A DNA stretch of 64,000 nt from DYFX01 sp964400625 (lineage in GTDB: Bacteria > Patescibacteriota > Patescibacteriia > SG8-24 > DYFX01), in NCBI GenBank assembly GCA_964400625.1, contig CAYNUS010000004.1, positions 28,694 through 92,693 of the forward strand, given 5' to 3'. The position numbers and the translations under genes were made by a program. This document shows positions 51,149 to 58,454 of this stretch, one piece after another. Under the pieces are notes generated by a model. It made no database searches. It was given only the letters and a program-made list of their open reading frames with translations, and had not been told where the DNA came from. How positions within the stretch are numbered: the stretch's first letter is position 1; the number at the start of each line of letters is the position of its first letter.

Positions 51149-52060
51149 TCAGCGTCCGTCGTACGCCGCCTTAAGCGCGGCGGCGTCGAGCTTCTTCATC
51201 TTCAGCATGGCCTGCACCGCGCGGGCGGACGCTTCCTTATCGGGTCCCTCGAAGAGCGCGTTCGATTCCGCGGGGACGACCTGCCAGGAGACGCCGTAGG
51301 CGTCCTTCAGCCAGCCGCACTGCTCCGCTTCCGGAACGGCGGAGAGTTTCTCCCAATACGCGTCCACCTCCGCTTGCGTATCGCAGTTGACGATGAGCGA
51401 GACCGCTTCGTTGAACGCGAAGGCATGCATCTTCGCGCTGCCGTCCATCGCCGTGAACCACTGCCCTTCGAGCGTGAAGTCCGTGAACATGACGGATCCT
51501 TCCTTGTTCGGCCCCATGCCGGCGGGATAGCGCGCCATCGTGCCGCGCTTGGCGTCCTTGAAGACGGAGAGGTAATGCTCCGTCGCCTTCTCCGCCGCTT
51601 CGCACGTTTCCGTGACGAAGAGGAGCGACGGGATGATGTCCGGCCGCGGCTCGCCTTCGGGATCCGTGAGGATGAGCTGCCAGGAGAAGCCGTAGCGGTC
51701 CTGGATCCAGCCGTAGCGCTTGCTGAACGGGTATTCCTGGAGCGGCATGAGCGCCCTGCCTCCCTCCGACAGCTTCGCCCACAGCGCGTCGAGATGCGCC
51801 TGCGCTTCCGGATCGCGCGACGGGTCGAAGTTCACCATGAACGAGATGGACGGGTTGGGCTTGAAGTATGGGCCGGCGCTGATGGCCTGGAACTCGAAGC
51901 CGAGCAGTTCGAACCAGACGATGTCGGCCGTGCCGGACGGCGTGCCTTCGATGGCATACGACTTCGTGACCTTCGAGCCGCGCCCGAACGCCTCCGCATA
52001 GAACGCGGCGGCTTCCTTCGCTTCCTTGTCGAACCAGAGATGCGGGACGATCTTCTGCAT
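51149..52060 (-). CDS. Tandem PhnB-type VOC-fold protein
   Basis: The 303 aa form two PhnB-like halves: MQKIVPHLWFDKEAKEAAAF with FYAEAFG, and PSLLFVTETCEAAEKATEHY. Each half ends with the WL/WI-D-YG(F/V)SWQ segment (WIQDRYGFSWQLI, WLKDAYGVSWQVV). The family is often annotated as a 3-demethylubiquinone methyltransferase-like domain, without known activity. It resembles an accessory gene type that also appears, as other families, at 54.7-56.9 kb. Confidence 0.9.
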   Translation of the reverse strand: MQKIVPHLWFDKEAKEAAAFYAEAFGRGSKVTKSYAIEGTPSGTADIVWFELLGFEFQAISAGPYFKPNPSISFMVNFDPSRDPEAQAHLDALWAKLSEGGRALMPLQEYPFSKRYGWIQDRYGFSWQLILTDPEGEPRPDIIPSLLFVTETCEAAEKATEHYLSVFKDAKRGTMARYPAGMGPNKEGSVMFTDFTLEGQWFTAMDGSAKMHAFAFNEAVSLIVNCDTQAEVDAYWEKLSAVPEAEQCGWLKDAYGVSWQVVPAESNALFEGPDKEASARAVQAMLKMKKLDAAALKAAYDGR

Positions 52061-52070
52061 AGGGATGCCG

Positions 52071-52784
52071 TCAGCGGATGACGCCGATCGCGCTCTTCAG
52101 CGCGTCGTGCTTGGACTTGAGGACGTTCGAGATCGAGGAGAAGACCTTCTCGCCGAGCGACGCGTCCTTTCCGCCCGCGAGGAACGACCACCATGGGTAC
52201 TTCACCGCCACGCGCTCGTCCGCGTCGATCTCGACCGTCGTCAGGACGGAGACCGGGATGAGGCCGAGAAGCTTGATCTCTTGGCGGACGCGCGTCTCGA
52301 TCTTCTCGAAATTCATCGAGACCTGTTCCGCCGGCACTCCGGCTTCCTGCATCCCCTGCAGGAGGATTTCGGAGGCCTGCGCGCGTCCGGATTCCGAGGC
52401 TTCCTCATCATCTCCGCCGCTTCCGCCGAGGAGGATGCTGAAGTCCGGCGTGAGGGGCTGGGCATCGGCCGCGACCTCCGATCCGCCCGCCGACGGCGGT
52501 GCGGACTCCCCTTCTTCGACCTTCCACTCGAACTCGACGTCGCCGCCCTTCGTCTCGCCGTCCACGCCGTCGAACTTGATGAAGGCATCGGCGGACGCCT
52601 CCTGCGGCGGGGTCGTCACGGTCGCTTCCAAGGTCGGCACGGCGGCCCTCGGCGGATCCGCGCGTTCCGGCGCCGCCGTCGTTTCGCCGTCGACCCCGTC
52701 GATCTTGAGGTAATAGTCCGTCGCGGCGGCGGCCGGTCCGTACGGGAGAAGGACCAGCGCGAGGAGAAGGAGGGTGTTTTTCAT
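52071..52784 (-). CDS. Secreted acidic protein with Hcp-like 'LKIDGVDGE' motifs
   Basis: Of the 237 aa, a signal peptide (about 1-21) leads directly into DYYLKIDGVDGET, and AFIKFDGVDGETKGG recurs at about 67-81. Both match the first strand of Hcp-type tube proteins, but the rest of an Hcp barrel is absent. A Gly/Asp/Glu-rich linker follows, then a C-terminal domain (about 150-237) with EIKLLGLIPVSVLTTVEID. Such a protein is probably surface-located; its function is unknown. The -10 box lies 6 bases before the ATG. Confidence 0.7.
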   Translation of the reverse strand: MKNTLLLLALVLLPYGPAAAATDYYLKIDGVDGETTAAPERADPPRAAVPTLEATVTTPPQEASADAFIKFDGVDGETKGGDVEFEWKVEEGESAPPSAGGSEVAADAQPLTPDFSILLGGSGGDDEEASESGRAQASEILLQGMQEAGVPAEQVSMNFEKIETRVRQEIKLLGLIPVSVLTTVEIDADERVAVKYPWWSFLAGGKDASLGEKVFSSISNVLKSKHDALKSAIGVIR

Positions 52785-52790
52785 GCCGCC

Positions 52791-52805
52791 AATATACTAC
52801 AATCA
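52791..52805. promoter_or_regulatory. Overlapping divergent -10 boxes
   Basis: TATATT on the minus strand (52,791-52,796), 6 bases before the ATG at 52,784, overlaps TATACT and TACAAT on the plus strand that face the gene at 52,813. Confidence 0.5.
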
Positions 52806-52812
52806 CCGCGAT

Positions 52813-53583
52813 ATGAAGAACTTCCTTTTCCGCAGGCACGCGCTCACGCGCCGCATCCTGCCTCTCGTCCTCGTCCTGCTCGCCGCCAAGTACGCCCTCA
52901 TCCGCCTCGGCTTCCAGCCGTTCGAGATGAACGCGCTCCTCTCCTCGATGATCGCCGCCAACGTCTTCCTGCTCGGCTTCCTGATCGGCGGCGCCATGCC
53001 GGATTATAAGGAAGCGGAGCGCCTTCCGGGGGAGATGGCCGCCAGCCTCGACGCCATCGCCGACGAGATCGTCCTCCTGCGCGACCGCAAGGCCCCGCCC
53101 GAGGCGCCGGCCGCCGTCGCCGCCATCGTGGCCGTCGCCGAAGGCATGCACGACTGGTTCCACCGCAAGCTCACGAGCATGGAGGTGATGCGCCGCATCG
53201 GCGCGCTCGGCGGAGCTTTCGCCGACCTCGAACCGCACACGCAGGCGAACTTCATCGTCCGGATGAAGCAGGAGCAGACCAACCTGCGCCGCCTCATGAC
53301 GCGCGCGCACTCCATCCGCGAGACGAGCTTCTCGCAGAACGCCTACGCCATCGCCGAACTCTTCACGGGACTCATGCTCATCACGCTCGTCCTCGTGGGC
53401 TACGCCGCGCTCCCCTCCGCCCTCTGGTTCACGGGCCTGGCCGGGTTCCTCCTGGTCTACATGCTGTTCCTGATCCACGACCTCGACAATCCGTTCAACT
53501 ACGGCGCGCACGAGCGCGGCGAGGACGAAGTGCCGCTCCGGCCGCTCGAAGCGGTGCGCGGCAAGCTGACGGCAGGCCGCTGA
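52813..53583 (+). CDS. DUF4239-like membrane protein
   Basis: Of the 256 aa, two N-terminal helices (about 12-30 and 42-64) are followed by a cytoplasmic helical segment and two C-terminal helices (about 180-200 and 205-225) ending HDLDNPFNYG. The ALLSSMIAANVFLLGFLIGG and LIHDLDNPF pattern resembles bestrophin-like DUF4239 proteins, possible anion channels. The assignment is tentative. The ATG is taken at MKNFLFRRHALTRR, 9 bases after a TACAAT box. Confidence 0.7.
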   Translation: MKNFLFRRHALTRRILPLVLVLLAAKYALIRLGFQPFEMNALLSSMIAANVFLLGFLIGGAMPDYKEAERLPGEMAASLDAIADEIVLLRDRKAPPEAPAAVAAIVAVAEGMHDWFHRKLTSMEVMRRIGALGGAFADLEPHTQANFIVRMKQEQTNLRRLMTRAHSIRETSFSQNAYAIAELFTGLMLITLVLVGYAALPSALWFTGLAGFLLVYMLFLIHDLDNPFNYGAHERGEDEVPLRPLEAVRGKLTAGR

Positions 53584-53587
53584 GACG

Positions 53588-53618
53588 AAAAAGACCCGCC
53601 GCGCGGCGGGTCTTCCGT
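53588..53618. terminator. Terminator between convergent membrane-protein genes
   Basis: AAGACCCGCC-GCGC-GGCGGGTCTT. The T run is weak on the plus strand (CCGTTT); on the minus strand TTTTTCG follows. Confidence 0.75.
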
Positions 53619-53627
53619 TTCCGGGGA

Positions 53628-53951
53628 TCAGCGGCTCCAAGCCAGGAAGACGAACAGCAGGATCGTGAAGGCGGCGAGCTGGGCGATGGTGCAGACGGCC
53701 GTCATCACGCCTTCGCGCTTCTGGCCGTCGAGATAGAGCATGAGCGGCTTGCCGAAGACGAGCATGCCCATCGTGGCCGCCGAGACCACGAAGACGAGCA
53801 GGAAGCTGATGGGCGCGAGCACGCCGTCGGGCTTGCCCGCCGTATCGAGGATCTTTCCGGCGTTCTGCATGAACGTCGCCACGGCGGCGATGTAGAGGGC
53901 CGCGCCCACGGAATACGGCAGGCTCCGCTTGAAGGTCTTCATGTCGAGCAT
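53628..53951 (-). CDS. Small three-helix membrane protein
   Basis: Of the 107 aa, three hydrophobic helices are predicted (about 11-29, 44-70 and 84-104), without recognised motif. The start could be MLDMKTF or three codons later. It follows the XRE regulator by 9 bases, so it may belong to that operon. Confidence 0.6.
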   Translation of the reverse strand: MLDMKTFKRSLPYSVGAALYIAAVATFMQNAGKILDTAGKPDGVLAPISFLLVFVVSAATMGMLVFGKPLMLYLDGQKREGVMTAVCTIAQLAAFTILLFVFLAWSR

Positions 53952-53960
53952 AAGCGTCGA

Positions 53961-54176
53961 TTAGGGTGAATCGTCGGTCGTGCGTTCGAGGATGTCGCCG
54001 GGCTGGCAGTCGAGCGCCTTGCAGACGGCGTCCAAGGTCGAGAGCCGGATCGCCTTGGCCTTCCCGTTCTTCAGGATGGAGACGTTGGCCATCGTGATGC
54101 CGACCTTCTCCGCGAGTTCCGTGACGCTCATCTTCCGTTTCGCCAGCATCACGTCGATGGTGATCGCGATCGGCAT
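53961..54176 (-). CDS. XRE-family (YozG-like) transcriptional regulator
   Basis: Of the 71 aa, almost all is one Cro/C1-type helix-turn-helix: MLAKRKMSVTELAEKVGITM then ANVSILKNGKAKAIRLSTL, ending with CQPGDILE, typical of the YozG group. It lies 2 bases after a DUF2975 membrane gene. This pairing is common in Firmicutes and elsewhere, and suggests a membrane-linked regulator pair. Confidence 0.9.
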   Translation of the reverse strand: MPIAITIDVMLAKRKMSVTELAEKVGITMANVSILKNGKAKAIRLSTLDAVCKALDCQPGDILERTTDDSP

Positions 54177-54178
54177 AT

Positions 54179-54661
54179 TCAGACGGTGAGATCGTTCTCC
54201 GACTGGAGTTCGATGGCGTTCCTGAGCAGCCGCTCGAGCACGGCGGCGAAGACCGCGACCGTGACGGGCGCGCAGGCGAGAGCCGCGCCGAAGATGATGA
54301 GGCCGGGCGCGTCGTCCGCGTCCGCGATCGGGAAGAGCAGCGGCACGAACGCGGCGTACAGGACGGAGATGGCGAGCGCGCAGCGCTTGATGTCCCGAAG
54401 CGCCTTCACCGACGACTCCGAGAACGCCGCGTCGCGGTCGATGGCGCCCAAGAGCTTGAGCGCCTGCCGGAGCGCGAGGAAGAACGGCACCGCCGAGGCG
54501 TACAGGCCCGCCACGATCAGGGAGACCGCCCATGCGGCCGCCGGGAACTCTTCCGATCCGCCTTTCCACATCGAAGGAAGGGCGAACACGCACAAGGCGA
54601 GCACCGCGGCGCCGAGCAGGAAGATGAAGAACCTCAGGAAATGCGTCGAACCGTGTTTCAT
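54179..54661 (-). CDS. DUF2975 membrane protein
   Basis: Of the 160 aa, four transmembrane helices are predicted (about 8-28, 43-66, 92-112 and 121-143), with SSVKALRDIKRCALAISVLY between the second and third, characteristic of DUF2975. Function unknown. It is always found with a small XRE regulator, as here. Its promoter TTGACA-N17-TAGGAT is among the best in the window. Confidence 0.85.
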   Translation of the reverse strand: MKHGSTHFLRFFIFLLGAAVLALCVFALPSMWKGGSEEFPAAAWAVSLIVAGLYASAVPFFLALRQALKLLGAIDRDAAFSESSVKALRDIKRCALAISVLYAAFVPLLFPIADADDAPGLIIFGAALACAPVTVAVFAAVLERLLRNAIELQSENDLTV

Positions 54662-54691
54662 GGGCGAGATATATGGACTCTTGATACCTCC

Positions 54692-54720
54692 ATCCTACGA
54701 TGGCACATATCGTTTGTCAA
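54692..54720 (-). promoter_or_regulatory. Strong promoter of the DUF2975-XRE operon
   Basis: TTGACA (54,715-54,720), 17 bases, TAGGAT (54,692-54,697). The leader of about 25 bases includes ATGGA / TCCAT arms. Confidence 0.7.
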
Positions 54721-54754
54721 TATATCTTTATCGTTGCGACATTCTCGTTACCGT

Positions 54755-55051
54755 TCAGGATTTTTTCTTGAGGATCGCGCGCACGGAAGGGCTCACCGCC
54801 TTGTCGGCGCGATGGATGCAGCCGATCCAGCAGCAGGGCCGCCGCATGCCGCCGCGCATCTTCGAGATTCCCTTGCCGATGCGGATGCCGCGCGTCTCGG
54901 CTTTCTTGCCCTCCTGGACCCAGCAGATCCATTCGTTGCGCGCGAGCGGCGTGATGTCCTCCCAAAGCGCGAGGACTTTCGGTGCCGCGAGGATGGCCTT
55001 CTTCAGATCCGCTGGCAACGGGTGGACCGTGCCGCCTGAAACTTTCGCCAT
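54755..55051 (-). CDS. YdeI/OmpD-associated family protein
   Basis: Of the 98 aa, the family core is LARNEWICWVQEGKKAETR (about 36-54) and MRRPCCWIGCIHR (about 68-80). The family is linked to bacteriocin protection in some bacteria, but its activity is unknown. It lies 1 base from the DUF2200 gene. Confidence 0.85.
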   Translation of the reverse strand: MAKVSGGTVHPLPADLKKAILAAPKVLALWEDITPLARNEWICWVQEGKKAETRGIRIGKGISKMRGGMRRPCCWIGCIHRADKAVSPSVRAILKKKS

Positions 55052-55052
55052 A

Positions 55053-55406
55053 TCACTTCTTGCGCAAGATCTTTTCCATCGTCCTTCCCAGCGCCAACTC
55101 GTCGACGAGCTTGTCCATGTAGCGGATCTCGCGCATCGTCTTTTCCTTGATGTCTTCCACCCGGACGCCGCAGACCACGCCCGTGATCAGCTTCCTCGCC
55201 GGATTCAGCTTCGGCGCGTCCTTCAGGAAGGTCTCGAGGCCCGTCCCCTTCTTCAGCTGGGCCTCCAAGCCTTTCTGGGTGTAGCCGGTCAGCCACAGGA
55301 GGACCGCATCGAGCTCCTTCTTCGTGCGCCCTTTCCTCTCCACCTTGGCGATATACAAAGGATAGATGCTGGCGAAGCTCATCGTGTAGATGCGGTGTTT
55401 GGGCAT
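55053..55406 (-). CDS. DUF2200 family protein
   Basis: Of the 117 aa, it begins MPKHRIYTMSFASIYPLYIA and contains KKELDAVLLWLTGYTQ and AGKLITGVVCGVRVE-type residues (ARKLITGVVCGVRVEDI). Its function is unknown. It sits between YdeI-like and YciI-like genes, a grouping I associate with accessory genes of soil and freshwater bacteria. Confidence 0.9.
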   Translation of the reverse strand: MPKHRIYTMSFASIYPLYIAKVERKGRTKKELDAVLLWLTGYTQKGLEAQLKKGTGLETFLKDAPKLNPARKLITGVVCGVRVEDIKEKTMREIRYMDKLVDELALGRTMEKILRKK

Positions 55407-55412
55407 AGGTCC

Positions 55413-55766
55413 TCAGGCCTCCATCCCCGGCAGGAAGTTCACGGCGGAGACGTCGATCCACGAACCGGGGATCTCCAGGTGGGGGTGGCCCTCGAAGGCC
55501 TTGGCGATCTCCTCCTGCGATTCGCCCTGCACGATCGAATACAGCATGACGTCGTTCTTGGCGTCCGACGCGCCTTGCGTCGTGACGCGCTTGGTCTTGC
55601 CGACGCCGGCGGTCGGGCCGGTCATCATGCCCTTGTGGGTCGCCATCCACGCGTCCCACTTGGCCTTGAGACGGTCTTCCTCCGCCTTGCGGTCCTGCTC
55701 CGGGATCTTCATCCAGGCTTCGAGTCCCGCGACGGGCATGCAATAGAGGACGATGAACTTTTGCAT
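55413..55766 (-). CDS. YciI-like dimeric alpha/beta protein
   Basis: Of the 117 aa, the N-terminal strand KFIVLYCMPV, the central WMATHKGMMTGPTAGVGKTK and the C-terminal FEGHPHLEIPGSWIDV fit the YciI-like ferredoxin fold. There is no clear catalytic His-Asp pair. It starts 22 bases after the hemerythrin gene. Confidence 0.8.
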   Translation of the reverse strand: MQKFIVLYCMPVAGLEAWMKIPEQDRKAEEDRLKAKWDAWMATHKGMMTGPTAGVGKTKRVTTQGASDAKNDVMLYSIVQGESQEEIAKAFEGHPHLEIPGSWIDVSAVNFLPGMEA

Positions 55767-55788
55767 ATCTTCCAGTTTATGGACTGAT

Positions 55789-56469
55789 TCAAAACGCCGT
55801 CGGCACCGGCGTCGTCGCCGATCCCGTCTCGTACGCGCCCCACACGCGCTCGCAGTGCTCGTCGAACGCGGCGCGGGCGGCCGGGAGCCGTGCCGTCAGG
55901 ATGTCCGGCAGCATCTTCTCGACCAGCTCGAGCACCTCCGGCGCGATGCCTTGCATGCTCCAGGCGAAGCCTTCGGCGTACATGGCCGCCGCTTTCTCGT
56001 CGGGCGGCGTCGGGAACTGCTTCCCGTCGCGCAGCGAAGGCGTGATTTCCGCCTCCTCGAGTGCGAGATGCTGATCGAGCAACGACTTCAGCGCCTCCAA
56101 GACGGCTTCGGCTCGTTCGGGGTGGGCTAGGTCGGCGAAGGCCGCGTCCCCCTCCGCGAGCATGGGGTCGATCAGATGGTGCTGTTCCGTCAGCTTCTGG
56201 ATGGACGATCCGAGCTCGGGGCGCTTGGCCAAGACGTCCGGAAAGACGTTGGCATCCTCGAACATATGGTGGCCGTGCAGCGCCTGATGATAGCTCTTCA
56301 CCCATTCGTCGCGCACCGCCTCGGTTCGCGAGGCGTCGCCCGCCTTGATCTGGGCGACGGCCCGGATGAACCGGGCGATGTCGCGCCGGAAAGCGTGATG
56401 CGACATGAGCAGCATGGTCGCCATCGAGGCCGTGCCGTCGTCGTTCAGGAGATTCGGGGGTTGAGGCAT
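55789..56469 (-). CDS. Hemerythrin-domain protein
   Basis: It is a four-helix bundle that binds a non-haem di-iron centre. Of the 226 aa, candidate ligands are SHHAFRRD (His24-25), HGHHMFED (His and Glu), EQHHLID and DQHLALEE, enough for a full di-iron site. Likely roles are oxygen or nitric oxide sensing or storage. The C-terminal 60 residues form an extra helical part. Confidence 0.9.
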   Translation of the reverse strand: MPQPPNLLNDDGTASMATMLLMSHHAFRRDIARFIRAVAQIKAGDASRTEAVRDEWVKSYHQALHGHHMFEDANVFPDVLAKRPELGSSIQKLTEQHHLIDPMLAEGDAAFADLAHPERAEAVLEALKSLLDQHLALEEAEITPSLRDGKQFPTPPDEKAAAMYAEGFAWSMQGIAPEVLELVEKMLPDILTARLPAARAAFDEHCERVWGAYETGSATTPVPTAF

Positions 56470-56490
56470 GGAGTTCAGGGTCGGCTCGCC

Positions 56491-56943
56491 CTACGCGTCT
56501 TTCGCGTCGCGCAACCGCTCTTCCTTCTTATGGATCTTCTTCCTGTACAGGTAGATATCCTTGATGAGTTTCGCCAGGACCTTCATGTCGACGTCGGAAA
56601 GGCGCTTGACATAGAGGCACCCTCCGCCTCGTTTGTATTTCCCCAGTTTGGCCAGCAGTTTTGGATCCTCCATCTTCCAAGCCAGGATATAGAGGGCCAG
56701 ATACTGCTTTCTCGGGGAAAAACCCACATGGAACCAGTCGCCCTCCTGCGCGCTCCTCTCGGATTTGTAGTGATACTTCCCGAAGCCCACGATGCTGGTG
56801 CCCCACATCACCGGCTTCTCGCCGGTGATCTTCCTGAACATCTCAAGCAAGACCGCGCTATCCACCCGCTTTTCCTCCGGTCGGATCGTCTTGAGGAACG
56901 CGGTGACGCTTCCCTTGGTCGCCTTGGTCTTTATGCCTGGCAT
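56491..56943 (-). CDS. DUF1801 family protein, low G+C
   Basis: Of the 150 aa, the family pattern is VTAFLKTI, MWGTSIVGFGKYHYKSERSA, DWFHVGFSPRKQYLALYI and a basic Lys/Arg-rich tail. Function unknown. Its G+C is about 52% (126 of 240 counted), lower than neighbours, which with its setting suggests transfer. It is the first gene of the YdeI-DUF2200-YciI-hemerythrin-DUF1801 run. Confidence 0.9.
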   Translation of the reverse strand: MPGIKTKATKGSVTAFLKTIRPEEKRVDSAVLLEMFRKITGEKPVMWGTSIVGFGKYHYKSERSAQEGDWFHVGFSPRKQYLALYILAWKMEDPKLLAKLGKYKRGGGCLYVKRLSDVDMKVLAKLIKDIYLYRKKIHKKEERLRDAKDA

Positions 56944-56995
56944 ATGGCGGGGTGATGCGACCTCATCCTAACAGATGACGCGGGCGCACGGAAAG

Positions 56996-57021
56996 CAAAA
57001 CACACCACTTGCGTGATGTGT
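56996..57021 (-). terminator. Terminator of the tRNA-Asn gene
   Basis: ACACATCAC-GCAA-GTGGTGTGT (one G-U) is followed by TTTTGC on the minus strand, 5-6 bases after CCA. Confidence 0.75.
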
Positions 57022-57067
57022 CTTGCTGGCTCCGAGGCTGGGATTCGAACCCAGGACCAATGGATTA

Positions 57068-57600
57068 CAGTGCTAGCGACTGGACTATGTCATCTCCCCT
57101 TTCGGGGGTCGGGCGCTTCCGCCGAAGCATGCGCTTCGGAGTACTCCCTTGCGGGATAGTCTCTACACCTTCGCCGCTTGCGCGGCGCTTGGCTCGGCGT
57201 TGGTCGGACGGACGTTCGCCGAATTCACCCGATGTTTTCACTTCCGGCCTCGCCGGAACGTGCTGCCTGATGGACTTCCGCATGGCAATTCGCGCACAGC
57301 AGGGCGCACTTATCGAGCTCGGATCGGATCCTCGCCCATGAGCGCGTCGCGCCGTCCGCGGAAATGCTGAAATCCTTGTGTGCCGGTTCCCGGTGATGGA
57401 ACGTGAGCGCGGATTCGCACTTGGCGTATCCGCAACGTTCGCATGCACCGCCCTTGTAGGCCAGCGCAAGCCGCTTGAGTTTCTTCCGTCGTCGATCGAC
57501 GAAGTACTTCCCCTTGCAACCTGCGCCGCAGAACCGGCGCCCTGCGCCCACCGTCCGTACGCATGTCTTCCACGCGCATCGGACGCTGGTGCTAGCTTCG
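57068..57600 (-). mobile_element. Group I self-splicing intron with HNH gene
   Basis: 533 nt. The 5' exon ends in U and the intron ends in G, as group I splicing requires. The R element AGGTGTAGAGACTAT (57,170-57,156) and S element ACATAGTCC (57,090-57,082) provide a P7 pairing GACTAT / ATAGTC. A P4 candidate is TTGCC (57,288-57,284) with GGCAG (57,267-57,263). GCTAGCAC occurs near both ends. An HNH endonuclease is encoded inside, overlapping the P4 region. Confidence 0.88.
57225..57551 (-). CDS. HNH homing endonuclease of the group I intron
   Basis: It is predicted to cut intronless tRNA-Asn genes and so spread the intron. The GTG at 57,551 gives 108 aa: a Cys pair RRFCGAGCKGKYFVDRR, then CERCGYAKCESALTFHHREP (HNH first His), and LDKCALLCANCHAEVHQ (Asn/His). 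Conserved-looking Cys residues (RCAWKTC) continue about 10 codons upstream with no ATG, GTG or TTG in frame, so the true start is unclear and may be non-standard. The frame is open back through exon 1. The 3' end runs into the ribozyme core. Confidence 0.8.
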   Translation of the reverse strand: MGAGRRFCGAGCKGKYFVDRRRKKLKRLALAYKGGACERCGYAKCESALTFHHREPAHKDFSISADGATRSWARIRSELDKCALLCANCHAEVHQAARSGEAGSENIG

Positions 57601-57663
57601 ACAGTCCACTGCTCTACCGCTGAGCTACCTCGGAACGTTCGCTTCTTTTTTACGGACGGGAAC

Positions 57664-57692
57664 AGCATACACGATGGGTTCAAACCTATCAA
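57664..57692 (-). promoter_or_regulatory. Promoter of the tRNA-Asn gene
   Basis: TTGATA (57,687-57,692), 17 bases, TATGCT (57,664-57,669). The predicted start near 57,657 is 23 bases before the tRNA. Confidence 0.7.
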
Positions 57693-57752
57693 GTCCCGTT
57701 CCCAGTCTCCTGAAAACCGCCCCCGGCACGCAAGACCCTCGGAATTCCGCAT

Positions 57753-57778
57753 GAAAAAAGCCCTCTTTTCGGGGGCTT
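57753..57778 (-). terminator. clpP terminator
   Basis: AAGCCC-CCGAAAAGA-GGGCTT type stem then TTTTTC on the minus strand, immediately after the TAA. Confidence 0.85.
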
Positions 57779-58394
57779 AGGCCTTCTTGATCGGCGCCTT
57801 CACGATGACCTCGTCGACCAGGCCGTAGGCCTTGGCTTCCTCGGCGTCCATGAAGTTGTCGCGGTCGGTGTCGGCGGCGATCTTTTCGATCGTCTGGCCG
57901 GTGTGTTCCGCCATGAGGCGGTTCAGGCGCATCTTGGTGCGCTGGATGTGGGCGGCCTGGATCTGGATGTCGGTGGCCTGGCCGCGGGCGCCGCCGAGCG
58001 GCTGATGGATCATCACCTCCGCGTTCGGCAGGATCCTGCGCTTGCCCTTGGCGCCGCCGCAGAGCAGGAAGGCGCCCATCGAGGCCGCCATGCCCATGCA
58101 GATCGTCGAGACGTCCGCCTGGATGTACTGCATCGTGTCGTAGATCGCGAGGCCTGCCGTCACCAGTCCGCCGGGCGAGTTGATGTGCAGGTAGATGTCG
58201 GACTTGGCGTCCTCGTTCTCCAGGAAGAGCAGCTGGGCCACGATGACCGCGGCGGCGGTTTCCGTCACGGGCCCTTGCAGGAGGATGATGCGGTCCTTGA
58301 GGAGCCGGGAGAAGATGTCGTAGCCGCGTTCGCCGCGGTGCGTGGTCTCGATGACCATGGGAAGGAACAGGTGCGGGCGATCGTCATCATGCAT
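57777..58394 (-). CDS. clpP: ATP-dependent Clp protease proteolytic subunit
   Basis: It is the serine protease ring that degrades unfolded proteins with ClpX/ClpA. Of the 205 aa, the catalytic Ser is in GMAASMGAF, His in VMIHQP and Asp in DTDRDNFM. AAGGAGG 6 bases before the ATG sets the start. No clpX is adjacent. Length and motifs are normal. Confidence 0.97.
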   Translation of the reverse strand: MHDDDRPHLFLPMVIETTHRGERGYDIFSRLLKDRIILLQGPVTETAAAVIVAQLLFLENEDAKSDIYLHINSPGGLVTAGLAIYDTMQYIQADVSTICMGMAASMGAFLLCGGAKGKRRILPNAEVMIHQPLGGARGQATDIQIQAAHIQRTKMRLNRLMAEHTGQTIEKIAADTDRDNFMDAEEAKAYGLVDEVIVKAPIKKA

Positions 58395-58454
58395 TCGGTG
58401 CCTCCTTGTTCGGCGTCGTCCGACGCCTGAACATACGCCTCGAGGCGGCGCGCG

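Larger units (their letters stand above)
57027..57634 (-). tRNA. tRNA-Asn(GUU) split by a group I intron
   Basis: Exon 1 (57,634-57,601): acceptor TCCGAGG, D stem GCTC / GAGC, anticodon stem GTGGA, then CTGT. Exon 2 (57,067-57,027): TAA, stem TCCAT, T arm CTGGG-TTCGAAT-CCCAG, acceptor CCTCGGA, G and encoded CCA. Joined, the 75-nt tRNA has a perfect 7-bp acceptor stem and the loop CTGTTAA, hence anticodon GUU. No other junction restores a 7-base loop. The intron sits between anticodon bases 35 and 36. The promoter is at 57,664-57,692 and a terminator follows. Confidence 0.93.

Noticed and set aside
52071..52784. Type VI secretion component
   Set aside because: Only the first-strand motif of Hcp is present and no other type VI gene is in the window.
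57027..57634. tRNA pseudogene or chance half-tRNAs
   Set aside because: The acceptor stem, D arm, anticodon stem, T arm and CCA all fit after joining, and group I signals occupy the gap.
57555..57752. HNH frame starting at an ATG upstream of tRNA-Asn (57,668 or 57,752)
   Set aside because: These ATGs lie upstream of the predicted transcription start and the frame would read through tRNA exon 1. The N-terminal residues are not HNH-like.
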